DNA of 33,425 bases, taken from positions 1 to 33,425 of IMG/VR virus record IMGVR_UViG_3300028397_000007; one strand, 5' to 3'. Position 1 is the stretch's first letter, and every line of letters begins with the position of its first letter. Under the pieces are notes generated by a model, which was not told the DNA's origin, searched no databases, and saw only the letters and a list, made by a program, of their open reading frames with translations. The translations under genes and the position numbers were made by a program. Source of the stretch: a virus. This document shows, in pieces, positions 15,158-23,566 of this stretch.

Positions 15158-18100
15158 TTACTGCCTATCATTTTGTCTGTACTCAAGAACTGCTGTGTCA
15201 AGAGTGAAGGTTGGATTTATTGAGTTATCTGTAATACGCATTGAGAATGTCTTAAAAGAACCAATAACATTTTCTTTATATATCTGATCTAGTACACCAC
15301 CATAAGTAACACTTGAACTACCATATACTGAAGAAGATGAACCAAATAAACTTATACTACCTGAACTAGTTGAAGTAACTGGTATAACTGCTGGTTGAAC
15401 AATTCCTGGATCATTTGCAGAGTCAAAGTCTAATTTAATACTAAGTGATAAATTCATTGTTCCTGTAGGTTGTGCATAGAGTGTTAACTTATACATTGTT
15501 TTACGTAGCTGCGGATCTGTAATAGGCATAAAGGGTGACTCGTATATAGACTCAATAGAAGCGCCATCAAAAGAAGTACCTGAGTCCATAACATAACAGA
15601 AACCATCATCATTACCAAACATAATAGTTTCTTGTGCGCCTGAGTATGTACTATCTGCTACGTTTACTTTTAGTCCTTTTGTTGTTGACCATGCTATACC
15701 GCTACCACCTTGAGCAATAAATTTAGTAGCTATTAATCCTGTTGCACTTGCTGACTGTACAGTAGGCACATAAGCAAACAATCTATATTGTGATTTACCT
15801 CTAACCAAAACAGAACAAAATGTGTCTGTTTGTGCTATAAACTCATTAGCGTCTTTATATATTGGATCAGATGCAATGTCAAGAGCGAAGTCACCAATAC
15901 GATCAGTAGCACTGAGTAAACGTATGCCATCAGGGGATAGGTATGCTACGTCACCACCAAATTCCTGTATACTATCTGGGTTGATACAACCTATTCTATC
16001 TGTGATAGGTTCTAGTTTAAAGTCAGATGAAGTATTACCTACTAGCTTCTTGATTGTGTCTGTAGTAAAGATGATAAGCTGTTCACGAAAGCCTATCATA
16101 CCTGTTATATTAAAACCTACATTTATTGTACCAGCACCATTACTTGTAGCAAAATCATCTACTGTGTTGGGTGCTGTAAAGAATATTTTACTACCCTTGG
16201 AGTAAAAAGCATGGTTCTTAAATACTGCTACAATTTCTGCGCCCTGTATGTCTGAACTGTTTGCACCTGATAAATTTACTGTAGTATTACCACTAGCATT
16301 ATATATCATAGGAAAGCTTTTACCGTCAACAAATATAGTTTTATCTTCTTGGGTAAAGTTAAAAGAAGCGTATCTTACTTTATTTGTATTTGTAGATGTA
16401 CTCGTTCCTACTTGAGGCCAAGATAAAACATCACCACTTTGCACACTGCCTGTACCATGAAAATACACAGTCTTGTCAACTTGACTAGAAGAAAACGTAC
16501 CAAAAGTAAGAACAGTATTATTAGCAATACTTTTAGCAGAGGCTAGTGTAATGTTGTTTTGGCTTGTTACTGCAGCTACTTTTACATCACCAGATATACC
16601 TGCACCTGTGACAAACATACCAACTTTTATGTTAGTAATAAAACTAAGTACAGCATTGTCAGCTAAAGATACTACTCTGTCGAGGATAATATTATTTTGG
16701 TTTGTTACTGTTTGTACAGTTACGACACCACTAATACCAGCACCAGTTACTTTCATACCTCTAGTAATAGTACCAAAAGGTGCGCCAGTACCAGCAACAC
16801 TTATGGTTGTTATTGGGCCTTTGTTTACAGCAGTACCTGCAATAGCTGCAGTTGCTACAGTACCAGTTACCACAGGCGTACCTGAAATTGTAGCTCCTGT
16901 TATAACACCACTCCCATCTACTGAAGCTATTGTTATAGTTGCATCATTAGCTGTGGTAGCACCTCCTAATTGTGTACCAACTACTTTAAGTGTTTGACCA
17001 GCTACATAGCCTGATCCTCCAGCAGTAACAGCCACAGTATAAGCAGCAGAAGCTGAACTTGCAGTAGCTATAGTATTTCCCATAGCGTTGCCGTGTACAG
17101 TACAGTAGTATAATGCTGGCATAGTTCCAGAACTAGGAACTGCATAAGTTACTGTTGCTCCTGCTTGTCCTGCTGTTCCGTTTGCAGTTATTCCTGCAGT
17201 TAAGGTATTACCACCAGCATCTTTAAACCTAAATGGGTGTCCACTGTTACTGCTATGACTCACATCAAAAGTGTAAGTAGTGCCTTGAACAAGTGTTAAC
17301 GTTGGGTTTGTTACACCATTAAGTGCATACTTATTACCACCACTATTAACAACAGTTACAGCAAACTGAGTAACTGCGTCAGATCTGGAAACATTAAATG
17401 TAGCACTACTACCAGAACCACCATACGCAGACTGAGTTGGGTTAGTATAAGTTTTAGGGACATTGTTTACACTGTTTACTGTAATGGTTGCATTGTTGGC
17501 AGAGGTAGCACCACCTAAGTTTGCACCAACTACAGTAACAGTATCTCCAACTTTGTAGCCTCCTGAACCTGCATTGACAATAGCCATGCTATAGGATGCA
17601 CCAGTTCTAGTAACATTAAAAGTAAAACCAGTACCCTCAGTTCCATTATAAATATTTGCTGGTGTGGTATGTGTAGTGGGAGCAATACCAGTAACTGTAA
17701 CAGTTGCGTTGTTTGCTGCAGTAGCACCACCTAAACTTGCACCTACTACCGTTACTGTTTCGTTAGGTGCGTATGCTGTACCTGCTGCATTTAATGCTGC
17801 TGTGTATGTACCATTTGTATTTGTAATATTAAAGGTAGCACTTGAACCAGTACCAGATGCTGTTCCTGTTGAACCTGTAAAGGCACGTACTCTGTCCACA
17901 ACTATAGAAGTCTTTGAAGTAATAGCACCATTCACTATGGCTGTAGCTGTGTTGTTATCAAGAGCTACTGCTGTAGCATTAGAAACTGCACCATTTACTG
18001 TAGATGTAGCCGTCTGATATTCTGTTATAGTAGCTGTATCCATCTTCCTAGAGGTTACAACTCTACCAGAAGAAACAACCTTCATAGCAAGAACTTCTCC

Positions 18101-18292
18101 AGTTCCGGGAACTTCTGTTGTACTAAACTTATTATAACCTTGTAATTTACTGTAACCACCTTCTCTATCAGACTCAAAGTTCTGTAAAATAGTAGCGGAA
18201 CCTACAGCGTTAGTACCCTGTTGTAAGGGAGTAAGGTTGGAGATCAACCCACCTTTGAACTCCATAGGAAATGTAGTCCATTGTGTTGCCAT
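15158..18292 (-). CDS. Tail nozzle protein (T7 gp12/P22 gp10-like) with large beta insertions
   Basis: The first 60 residues (FKGGLISNLTPLQQG, then ILQNFESDREGGYSKLQGY) and the last 450 residues (GFREQLIIFTTDTIKKL, ATDRIGDFALDI, DPIYKD) look like a podovirus tail tubular B/packaged-DNA stabilisation protein, the lower tail nozzle. At 1044 residues it is longer than usual. Between about 80 and 610 lie beta-rich repeats: LGGAT-containing units three times, TGAGISG units twice, and a cupredoxin-like block (H352, C397, H400, M404) with YYCTVHGNAMGN. The insertions probably decorate the nozzle surface. The ATG overlaps the stop of the preceding tail-tube gene (TAATG at 18292). Confidence 0.8.
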   Translation of the reverse strand: MATQWTTFPMEFKGGLISNLTPLQQGTNAVGSATILQNFESDREGGYSKLQGYNKFSTTEVPGTGEVLAMKVVSSGRVVTSRKMDTATITEYQTATSTVNGAVSNATAVALDNNTATAIVNGAITSKTSIVVDRVRAFTGSTGTASGTGSSATFNITNTNGTYTAALNAAGTAYAPNETVTVVGASLGGATAANNATVTVTGIAPTTHTTPANIYNGTEGTGFTFNVTRTGASYSMAIVNAGSGGYKVGDTVTVVGANLGGATSANNATITVNSVNNVPKTYTNPTQSAYGGSGSSATFNVSRSDAVTQFAVTVVNSGGNKYALNGVTNPTLTLVQGTTYTFDVSHSSNSGHPFRFKDAGGNTLTAGITANGTAGQAGATVTYAVPSSGTMPALYYCTVHGNAMGNTIATASSASAAYTVAVTAGGSGYVAGQTLKVVGTQLGGATTANDATITIASVDGSGVITGATISGTPVVTGTVATAAIAGTAVNKGPITTISVAGTGAPFGTITRGMKVTGAGISGVVTVQTVTNQNNIILDRVVSLADNAVLSFITNIKVGMFVTGAGISGDVKVAAVTSQNNITLASAKSIANNTVLTFGTFSSSQVDKTVYFHGTGSVQSGDVLSWPQVGTSTSTNTNKVRYASFNFTQEDKTIFVDGKSFPMIYNASGNTTVNLSGANSSDIQGAEIVAVFKNHAFYSKGSKIFFTAPNTVDDFATSNGAGTINVGFNITGMIGFREQLIIFTTDTIKKLVGNTSSDFKLEPITDRIGCINPDSIQEFGGDVAYLSPDGIRLLSATDRIGDFALDIASDPIYKDANEFIAQTDTFCSVLVRGKSQYRLFAYVPTVQSASATGLIATKFIAQGGSGIAWSTTKGLKVNVADSTYSGAQETIMFGNDDGFCYVMDSGTSFDGASIESIYESPFMPITDPQLRKTMYKLTLYAQPTGTMNLSLSIKLDFDSANDPGIVQPAVIPVTSTSSGSISLFGSSSSVYGSSSVTYGGVLDQIYKENVIGSFKTFSMRITDNSINPTFTLDTAVLEYRQNDRQ
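16505..16780 (-). repeat. Two ~43-residue protein repeats in the nozzle gene
   Basis: Two adjacent segments encode GMKVTGAGISGVVTVQ... and GMFVTGAGISGDVKVA..., each followed by a QNNI strand and an ADNAVL/ANNTVL strand. They appear to be a tandem duplication of a beta domain, now clearly diverged in sequence. Confidence 0.7.
16925..17870 (-). repeat. Three LGGAT beta repeats flanking a cupredoxin-like block
   Basis: Three copies of a VVGx(N)LGGATxANxATxT(V/I) unit, at about 17695-17870, 17475-17650 and 16925-17060, lie in the nozzle gene. The cupredoxin-like block (about 17060-17370) is inserted between copies two and three. Each unit is preceded by a Y-x-x-G/N-x-T-(V/L) strand. Confidence 0.7.
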
Positions 18293-18981
18293 TAAAAGTG
18301 TACCCTTGTATCTCTTAAATAAGGTGTTCTATTTATATTTATAGAACGTAAGTATTTTATTTGATCTGTAAACTTCTTCAGAGCTACATCTGCTGCTGGT
18401 GTATCTCCTCTAAATTGAAATGCATAATACATTGCACCATCAACTATCGCAAATCTATACTGCTCTGGTAATGATGGAACATCTAAAGCACTTTCTAAGT
18501 CATAACCAAAAGTGTAATATTCATAAACTATACTATATGCTTGGTCAGGAATAGGGTGACAAATAAGCTCTCTGCCTGGAGTTCTTACAATGTGTGTAGG
18601 CACACCTCTTATACTTGTATCTGAATTAAATTCATCATCAGCATATTTTTCTAACCATTCTTCATATACTAAATTCTTTAGTTTTTCTGTTCCTACATTT
18701 AAAGTATTATCTCTCTTTATACGAAAAGAATTCATATTTATTGTCTTAGCATCTGTTGGATAAAAGTACTTCATATTCCCTGCAGCTACCTGCAATTCTT
18801 CTTGTACATGATTCCAAGGCCATTCATATTCTTCTTGATTAATATGTCTTACTGCTGAGTTTATAGCATCTTTTGCTAAACTATAGTAACCCACAGCAGA
18901 CGCAAAGTTTGCTTCAGTTAATGCTACTTCATTTAGTCTGTTGTTAATATCGTTAACTAAGCCAATAAAATTATAAGCCAT
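18292..18981 (-). CDS. Tail tubular protein A / head-to-tail adaptor, 229 aa
   Basis: The product has the size and pattern of T7 gp11 / P22 gp4-type adaptors, which bind the portal from below and carry the nozzle. It has an N-terminal helix pair (IGLVNDINNRLNEVAL, then AVRHINQEEYEWPWN), a beta core (FRIKRDNTL, RTPGRELICHPIP, YSIVYEYYTFGYDL) and the C-terminal LPEQYRFAIVDGAMYYAF helix. Its direct overlap with the nozzle gene (TAATG) supports the call. It begins immediately after the 105-aa gene's stop. Confidence 0.8.
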   Translation of the reverse strand: MAYNFIGLVNDINNRLNEVALTEANFASAVGYYSLAKDAINSAVRHINQEEYEWPWNHVQEELQVAAGNMKYFYPTDAKTINMNSFRIKRDNTLNVGTEKLKNLVYEEWLEKYADDEFNSDTSIRGVPTHIVRTPGRELICHPIPDQAYSIVYEYYTFGYDLESALDVPSLPEQYRFAIVDGAMYYAFQFRGDTPAADVALKKFTDQIKYLRSININRTPYLRDTRVHF

Positions 18982-19299
18982 TTATCTATTCCTAATTGGT
19001 AATGTCACAGATCTTTCAAATGTCAAACCCTGTGTTGTGTTTATACGACAAGAGACATTGTATCTTAAATTATTTATACCTTGACCAAAACGTGCAGTAG
19101 CTACATTTCCAGCAACAGTAGATGCTAAAAATTGTAGCCCATTAACGACTTGAGCAGTAGATACTTGAGTCTTAGTTCCGCTTGCATCATCAATAAAGAA
19201 TGTTGTAGATACTATTGAATCATCACCTAAAAACCTAGACCAGTCTACACTAAAATCTGCAGTTTCGTCAGGATCTTTTTCAGGCCATTTGTAAGACAT
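18982..19299 (-). CDS. Small beta virion protein, fibre-tail adaptor-like, 105 aa
   Basis: The 105 residues include KWPEKDPDETADFSVDWSRFL, STTFFIDD, YNVSCRIN, and TTQGLTFERSVTLPIRNR. This matches a widespread small phage family with a KDPxE...D(W) start and a TxQGxxxxRxxxLxxR end, likely a single beta sandwich, often annotated as a fibre/tail adaptor. AAGGA lies 7 bases before the ATG. It sits directly ahead of tail tube A, consistent with a head-tail or tail-fibre connection. Confidence 0.6.
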   Translation of the reverse strand: MSYKWPEKDPDETADFSVDWSRFLGDDSIVSTTFFIDDASGTKTQVSTAQVVNGLQFLASTVAGNVATARFGQGINNLRYNVSCRINTTQGLTFERSVTLPIRNR

Positions 19300-19308
19300 G
19301 TCTTATCC

Positions 19309-19995
19309 TTAATTAGTTATATATACTACGTTGTTTCTATTTACTGGAGGTATAACTACAGTTCTATTTTCAGCCCTTACGACAACTGTTCTATTACCTA
19401 CTGGAAAAGGTAATATTACTACAGCCCTACTTCTATCAAAGTTACTTGCGATTTCTGCAAAGTTAAAAGTCTCGCCAGTAACTGTAGGTAATTTTTTAGC
19501 TAATGTAGCATTGACATTACCTAAAGATAATTCTACTGGACATGATATTGTAGGAACTATGTTAGCTATTACAGAAGCAATAGAAGGTATTATTTTATTA
19601 ACTTTTGAACTGGCACTAGTAGTACCAGCAGAAGTATTTGAGACTTGCGTTGTTAAAGTTGTTGTAGCCTTACCTTGTGCTGTAGTGCTGTTAGTACTAA
19701 ATAATCCTGCGACTGAATTAAATGCTAAATCAATCGAAACTGATGCGACTATTGAAGATATGCTTGTGGTGCTAAGTAATCCAGAAAGAGTTGCACTTGC
19801 GCCTCTAGCAGTAGTAGGAGAAGAAACACCTGTTGTAGCAGAGACACTTGCTAAAATAAACGTTCCTAGTGTGGAAAAAACTGGTGGGTTAACAGAGAGA
19901 CTTACACCAATAGAAGCAAGAGTAGTAAAATCTTTTGGACCTTGGAAACCTGTATCCGCTAGAGGTGCGGCTGATATAGGGTGTAAGCCAAACAT
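19309..19995 (-). CDS. Ser/Thr-rich virion protein with C-terminal RTVVV/NRTVVI repeats, 228 aa
   Basis: The start MFGLHPISAAPLAD resembles the N terminus of several marine phage virion proteins. The middle is Ser/Thr/Ala/Val-rich, low-complexity and predicted beta. The C terminus carries repeated strands (RTVVVRAENRTVVIPPVNR) of a type seen at the ends of phage structural proteins. A longer antisense ORF (253 codons) overlaps it, but the sense frame fits the operon and these motifs. The ribosome site is poor (AAGG only 1 base from the ATG), and it follows the chaperone-like gene by 3 bases, so coupling is likely. Function unknown; minor virion or fibre-associated protein. Confidence 0.6.
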   Translation of the reverse strand: MFGLHPISAAPLADTGFQGPKDFTTLASIGVSLSVNPPVFSTLGTFILASVSATTGVSSPTTARGASATLSGLLSTTSISSIVASVSIDLAFNSVAGLFSTNSTTAQGKATTTLTTQVSNTSAGTTSASSKVNKIIPSIASVIANIVPTISCPVELSLGNVNATLAKKLPTVTGETFNFAEIASNFDRSRAVVILPFPVGNRTVVVRAENRTVVIPPVNRNNVVYITN

Positions 19996-19998
19996 ACC

Positions 19999-20442
19999 TT
20001 ATCTTAGCCCATATCCTTCAGGTACAGTAGGCCACGTGACATTTTGTGGAAAACCAGATTGCTTTGTTATGTCTAGCAATGCTTTTCTATAGTCAGTCCA
20101 TTTTGTTTTTTCTGAATCAGCCATATCAGTCCAACGCAAATTGTTTGAAACAATAGGGTCAACGTGCATTTTTAACAACATATCTCTCTGAAACCTTACG
20201 TGTGCTGTTTGCGTTTTAATTATTTCTTCAGAAGTTGGTGGAACATATTGTGCATAACTTGACCCCATCATAGACAACAATTCAGAATTATTAATGCTTC
20301 CATCAGGATCGTCAGGTGTTAAGGTGTAAGGTATCCAACCAAACTCTGGATGTTTAATTTCTAAATCAAAATCAGTATTTTCTTTGTTTAAAGATTTTGC
20401 ATTTCTTATTTCTTCTATGTGCCAAACTTTTGGTGTTGTCAT
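19999..20442 (-). CDS. Tail-fibre assembly chaperone-like protein, 147 aa
   Basis: The C-terminal half has the layout of the phage tail assembly chaperone (APC-type) family: HVRFQRDMLL, a short spacer, then WTDYRKALLDITKQSGFPQ and NVTWPTVPEGY. Members are found just after fibre genes and are thought to help their assembly. The N-terminal half (VWHIEEIRN, then PEFGWIPYTL) is typical of the same genes. AAGGA lies 9 bases before the ATG. It directly follows the three mini-fibres, the likely clients. Confidence 0.7.
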   Translation of the reverse strand: MTTPKVWHIEEIRNAKSLNKENTDFDLEIKHPEFGWIPYTLTPDDPDGSINNSELLSMMGSSYAQYVPPTSEEIIKTQTAHVRFQRDMLLKMHVDPIVSNNLRWTDMADSEKTKWTDYRKALLDITKQSGFPQNVTWPTVPEGYGLR

Positions 20443-20443
20443 T

Positions 20444-20908
20444 TTATGAAATCCTTACGAATAAACTTTGATATTTATTTTGTCTTACTGTAAGCATGTT
20501 TCTATATGTTCCTGAATACCCAGTTGCTCCTGCATGAGCATAATTACTTCCTGAACCTGATCCAGCAGGGTTATAGAGAGTATTATGTGAGGGTTCGTTT
20601 AAACCCTGCCTATAATGTAAAGTAGACGATTCATAAGCACACCCTAATAGGCTTGCTGCAATAGTTCCACCTGCTGCCACAGTAAAATTAGTATCATAGA
20701 CATTTTGCGTAGAACCAGCAGGATGCTTAAGAATACTTGCCCAAGTATAAACCCCTACTTTAGCATATAACAGCGCATCTGCCGGGCCACTATCAGTGAT
20801 ATTACCAGAACCCAAAATGCTGTTTCCGTCCAATGTTTTAAAACTATTTGCATTGTTTTGTATGCCATTAGAATCTAAAACTGTTGTGCCGTTTATCTGA
20901 AACCCCAT
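20444..20908 (-). CDS. Mini-fibre/adhesin paralogue 3, 154 aa
   Basis: This is the third of three tandem small proteins sharing an M[GA]FQ[VI]NG start. After it comes KTLDGNSILGSGNI, a module familiar from phage fibres, then VGVYTWA and a Gly/Ser/Tyr-rich beta body. It ends QSLFVRIS, like its neighbours. No enzymatic motif is seen. AGGA lies 8 bases before the ATG, which overlaps the preceding stop (TAATG). Likely a receptor-binding or fibre-accessory protein, inferred from composition and position. Confidence 0.6.
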   Translation of the reverse strand: MGFQINGTTVLDSNGIQNNANSFKTLDGNSILGSGNITDSGPADALLYAKVGVYTWASILKHPAGSTQNVYDTNFTVAAGGTIAASLLGCAYESSTLHYRQGLNEPSHNTLYNPAGSGSGSNYAHAGATGYSGTYRNMLTVRQNKYQSLFVRIS

Positions 20909-21306
20909 TATGAGATCCTAGCCCAAAGTATATTCATATGTTTACCTGCAGTGGTGTCAAATGCTTGGTGACTAATAGAGCGCCATGTTCCAGATTGAGC
21001 ATAAGAAGTTAAGTCAGAAGTGGCATGACCATATGATGTATCCCAAGAACAATGTCTTCCACTTATTATTAAAACCATCAGTGTTGACCCTGCAGTAGTT
21101 GCTCCTGCATTAAAATTATTGCTGCCTGTTGAAGTAGAACTGTGTTGCATGGTGTAAGTACCAACAGCACCATAAGTTGTAGGTCTGATGTATTTCATAT
21201 CACCAGAACCCACTATGCTAAAACCATTTACTGTTTTAGGAAAAGCACCAGATTGAAAGTTTCTTGAGCCATCTATAACTGCTGTTCCGTTTACTTGAAA
21301 AGCCAT
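20908..21306 (-). CDS. Mini-fibre/adhesin paralogue 2, 132 aa
   Basis: The shortest of the three paralogues. It begins MAFQVNGTAVID, continues with KTVNGFSIVGSGDMK and VGTYT, and ends MNILWARIS. The body differs strongly from its neighbours between these shared ends, as expected for adhesins that exchange or diversify the exposed part. It overlaps the preceding stop by one base (TAATG), with only a weak GAGAG site, so coupled translation is likely. Confidence 0.6.
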   Translation of the reverse strand: MAFQVNGTAVIDGSRNFQSGAFPKTVNGFSIVGSGDMKYIRPTTYGAVGTYTMQHSSTSTGSNNFNAGATTAGSTLMVLIISGRHCSWDTSYGHATSDLTSYAQSGTWRSISHQAFDTTAGKHMNILWARIS

Positions 21307-21815
21307 TATGAAACTCTCATGTATATACTACTAGGAAAATAACTACCTCTGTCCATGTAATTAGCTATGGGTGTCCAACTACCAGAAAAATTGCTAACAT
21401 AATTACTGCCACTCAACTGCGAACTACCAAACCAACCGTTTGATATTCTCCAATTAGATTCACTTAATGGATAAGCGCCATAATTAAATATTTTGATGTA
21501 ATCTCTAATAGAAGAACCCGGCCCAGTGGTGGTGGGTGCAAGACCTGAATACCCTGATTGGGTATTAGTTGGTCCAAGAAATAGTGGCCCAAAACTATTT
21601 GCAGGAGTTGCTGTATAACTGCTTAGACCATCAATAGCGATACCAAATGCGATACTACCTACGGAGTTACGAGTAGTACCAAAAGTTCCAACAGCAGACG
21701 TATTAGTGGTCATCGAGCCTGTACCTGTCATGGCATTGCCTTGTCCAGTTTTTAAACCTTGAGTGAAGTGTCCACTATTGTTTACCCACTCAACACCGTT
21801 AACTTGAAAGCCCAT
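21306..21815 (-). CDS. Mini-fibre/adhesin paralogue 1, 169 aa
   Basis: The first of the three paralogues after the large S74 fibre. It starts MGFQVNGVEWVNN, has GNAMTGTGSM where the others have G(N/F)SI-GSG, and VGTFG in place of VGTYT, and ends SSIYMRVS. The middle is Ser/Gly/Asn/Trp-rich and predicted beta. Its start lies within the last 17 bases of the S74 fibre gene, with AAAGGA 9 bases upstream, so production is tied to that fibre. Confidence 0.6.
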   Translation of the reverse strand: MGFQVNGVEWVNNSGHFTQGLKTGQGNAMTGTGSMTTNTSAVGTFGTTRNSVGSIAFGIAIDGLSSYTATPANSFGPLFLGPTNTQSGYSGLAPTTTGPGSSIRDYIKIFNYGAYPLSESNWRISNGWFGSSQLSGSNYVSNFSGSWTPIANYMDRGSYFPSSIYMRVS

Positions 21816-23553
21816 TCAACCTATCCTTTAGTTTGTTGATTTGGTCTTGTTGGCCTTTGACTGCTTCAATAAGTACACCGACTAGGTTGTTGTAGCTTAC
21901 TGACTTCTTACCTTCTTCATCTGTGTTAACTGCGTTGGGCAGGACTTGTTCTACATCTTGAGCTAATACACCTTCGGCACTACCTTCGTTATTTTTCCAG
22001 TCAAAAGAAACACCTGTTATTTTCTTTAGAATAGATAGTGGGTTTTCTATTGGTGCAATATTTGTTTTTAAAGTTGCGTCTGAAGTAGCGTTAAAAACAC
22101 TAGCTGTACACGTTCCAGTTATAGTCGCACCACTTGATGTAGTCTCAAACTTTTTAGAGTTGTTGTGGTAAAGTTCTACGGCTCCATCTTTATAAAACCT
22201 AGCCATATCTTCGGATAAATCACCTTTTCTTAAAACTATTTCATCCGCAGCTATTAAAAGCCTTCTAGTGCTTACTTGTTCTTGAATAACACTATCTGTT
22301 CCATTGTGGTAAATCTGTAGGTCATGTCCTGTGCCAAAACGTGCTGTTACATTGTCGTTAAAATCAATTCCTGCGGTGGTAAGATGAGAGTCAACGTCAC
22401 TATTTGAATACCCTGCAGGAGGAGTTGCCCAAGTTAAGCCACCTGTATTTCCTGACTGTGCTGAAAGGAAGTATCCGTTAGTAGGTGTATTACTTACTTT
22501 TAGATTAGCCTCATCAACTACATTATCTGCAATAACTGTTGCACCATCAGCAGAGCTTGTAACCTCGCCACTATGGTTAGGGTGAACATAGTTGTTAGCA
22601 CTTGCGGCTATGCCGTCAAGCTTGGCCCCATCAGTAGCCACATCCCTACCATCAAACGTGGAGCTAGTAGTAATAGCACCTGTAAAAGCAGCACCAGTTA
22701 GACTAGCTAAAGGTATCCAAGCACCACCGTGAGCATAGTAAGCTAAACCTGTAGCGTGTACGTGAGCAAACATACCATGATAGGTTGATGCGCTGGGTAA
22801 GTCTGACAGTTGAGCATACAAGTTAGCAAATAAAACTTTGTTTCCGTTGCCATCAATATCACCAGACATTGTACCGCCAGACTTTGGTAAAGCATTACCT
22901 GCCAAAGTACCTTGCGCTGCTGTCGCATAATCGGCTGCATCAAACGCTTTAACATCACTCAAGTTACTGACTTCAGAATCCATTAAGGCTCCTGCAGCAG
23001 CTACATTGGTGGAATCAGTTACATCTGCAGATGCTTCTATTCCATTAAGTTTTGTGTGATCAGCATCAGTAAACACGTTACTATCTGATGCGCTTTCAAC
23101 TAAGGTTCTTATCTCTGCTGCTGTTTGATCTGCTGTTGCACTGGCTTCTATTCCATCGAGCTTAGTTCCATCAGCAGCTAAATCTCTACCATCTACAGTG
23201 CCACCAACAGTTATATTATTTCCTATGGCAACATTATTTGAAGCATCCTCGAACATAGCTTTAGCAGCAGGAAGTGTAACGAAAATGTCTTTTTGACCTG
23301 AACTCCAAGATACTGGATTATTGCTATTTGAACTTGTTAGAATAGTTGTACGTGCAAGTGTAGTACCAGAAGCTGTGTATGTACCAATTCCTACCTCAAA
23401 ATTAGTACCATCAGTGCAAGCATAATATGTTGTATTTCCATTACCAACACCAGCAAAACTAGCAAAACCTGATTTAGCCCCTGCTAGTGTATATGTGCCT
23501 GTGCCAGTAGTGTTTGTCGTTTCTTGAACTCTATCAACAACAATAAGAGCCAT
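21799..23553 (-). CDS. Tail fibre with S74 self-cleaving chaperone domain, 584 aa
   Basis: The N-terminal ~120 residues (VVDRVQETTNTTGTGTYTL, FEVGIGTYT, WSSGQKDIFVTLPA) match a common phage fibre module. Then come helical/beta repeats with three DGR(D)-A-x-DG-x-KLDGI type units and a related KLNGIEASA unit. A carbohydrate-binding-like beta region precedes the C-terminal peptidase S74 domain: SDATLKTNI with S491/K496, GVLAQDVEQVLP, the NLVGVLIEAVK helix and a coiled-coil tail. The S74 domain trimerises the fibre and then releases itself. AGGAG lies 7 bases before the ATG. It precedes three mini-fibres. Confidence 0.85.
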   Translation of the reverse strand: MALIVVDRVQETTNTTGTGTYTLAGAKSGFASFAGVGNGNTTYYACTDGTNFEVGIGTYTASGTTLARTTILTSSNSNNPVSWSSGQKDIFVTLPAAKAMFEDASNNVAIGNNITVGGTVDGRDLAADGTKLDGIEASATADQTAAEIRTLVESASDSNVFTDADHTKLNGIEASADVTDSTNVAAAGALMDSEVSNLSDVKAFDAADYATAAQGTLAGNALPKSGGTMSGDIDGNGNKVLFANLYAQLSDLPSASTYHGMFAHVHATGLAYYAHGGAWIPLASLTGAAFTGAITTSSTFDGRDVATDGAKLDGIAASANNYVHPNHSGEVTSSADGATVIADNVVDEANLKVSNTPTNGYFLSAQSGNTGGLTWATPPAGYSNSDVDSHLTTAGIDFNDNVTARFGTGHDLQIYHNGTDSVIQEQVSTRRLLIAADEIVLRKGDLSEDMARFYKDGAVELYHNNSKKFETTSSGATITGTCTASVFNATSDATLKTNIAPIENPLSILKKITGVSFDWKNNEGSAEGVLAQDVEQVLPNAVNTDEEGKKSVSYNNLVGVLIEAVKGQQDQINKLKDRLNGLSS

Positions 23554-23566
23554 GCTAGTCTCCTAA

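Noticed and set aside
16551-18017. Several + strand ORFs with Val/Thr/Ala-rich products
   Set aside because: They are shadows of the beta repeats of the nozzle gene; the repeats keep the reverse frame free of stops.
19331-20092. 253-codon + strand ORF antisense to the Ser/Thr-rich virion gene
   Set aside because: It is longer than the sense gene but crosses two late genes on the opposite strand, has no operon context, and its Val/Leu/Thr content mirrors the sense strand's codons.
20444-21815. Possible diversity-generating retroelement acting on the mini-fibres
   Set aside because: No reverse transcriptase gene and no template/variable repeat pair with A-specific changes is seen; duplication explains the array.
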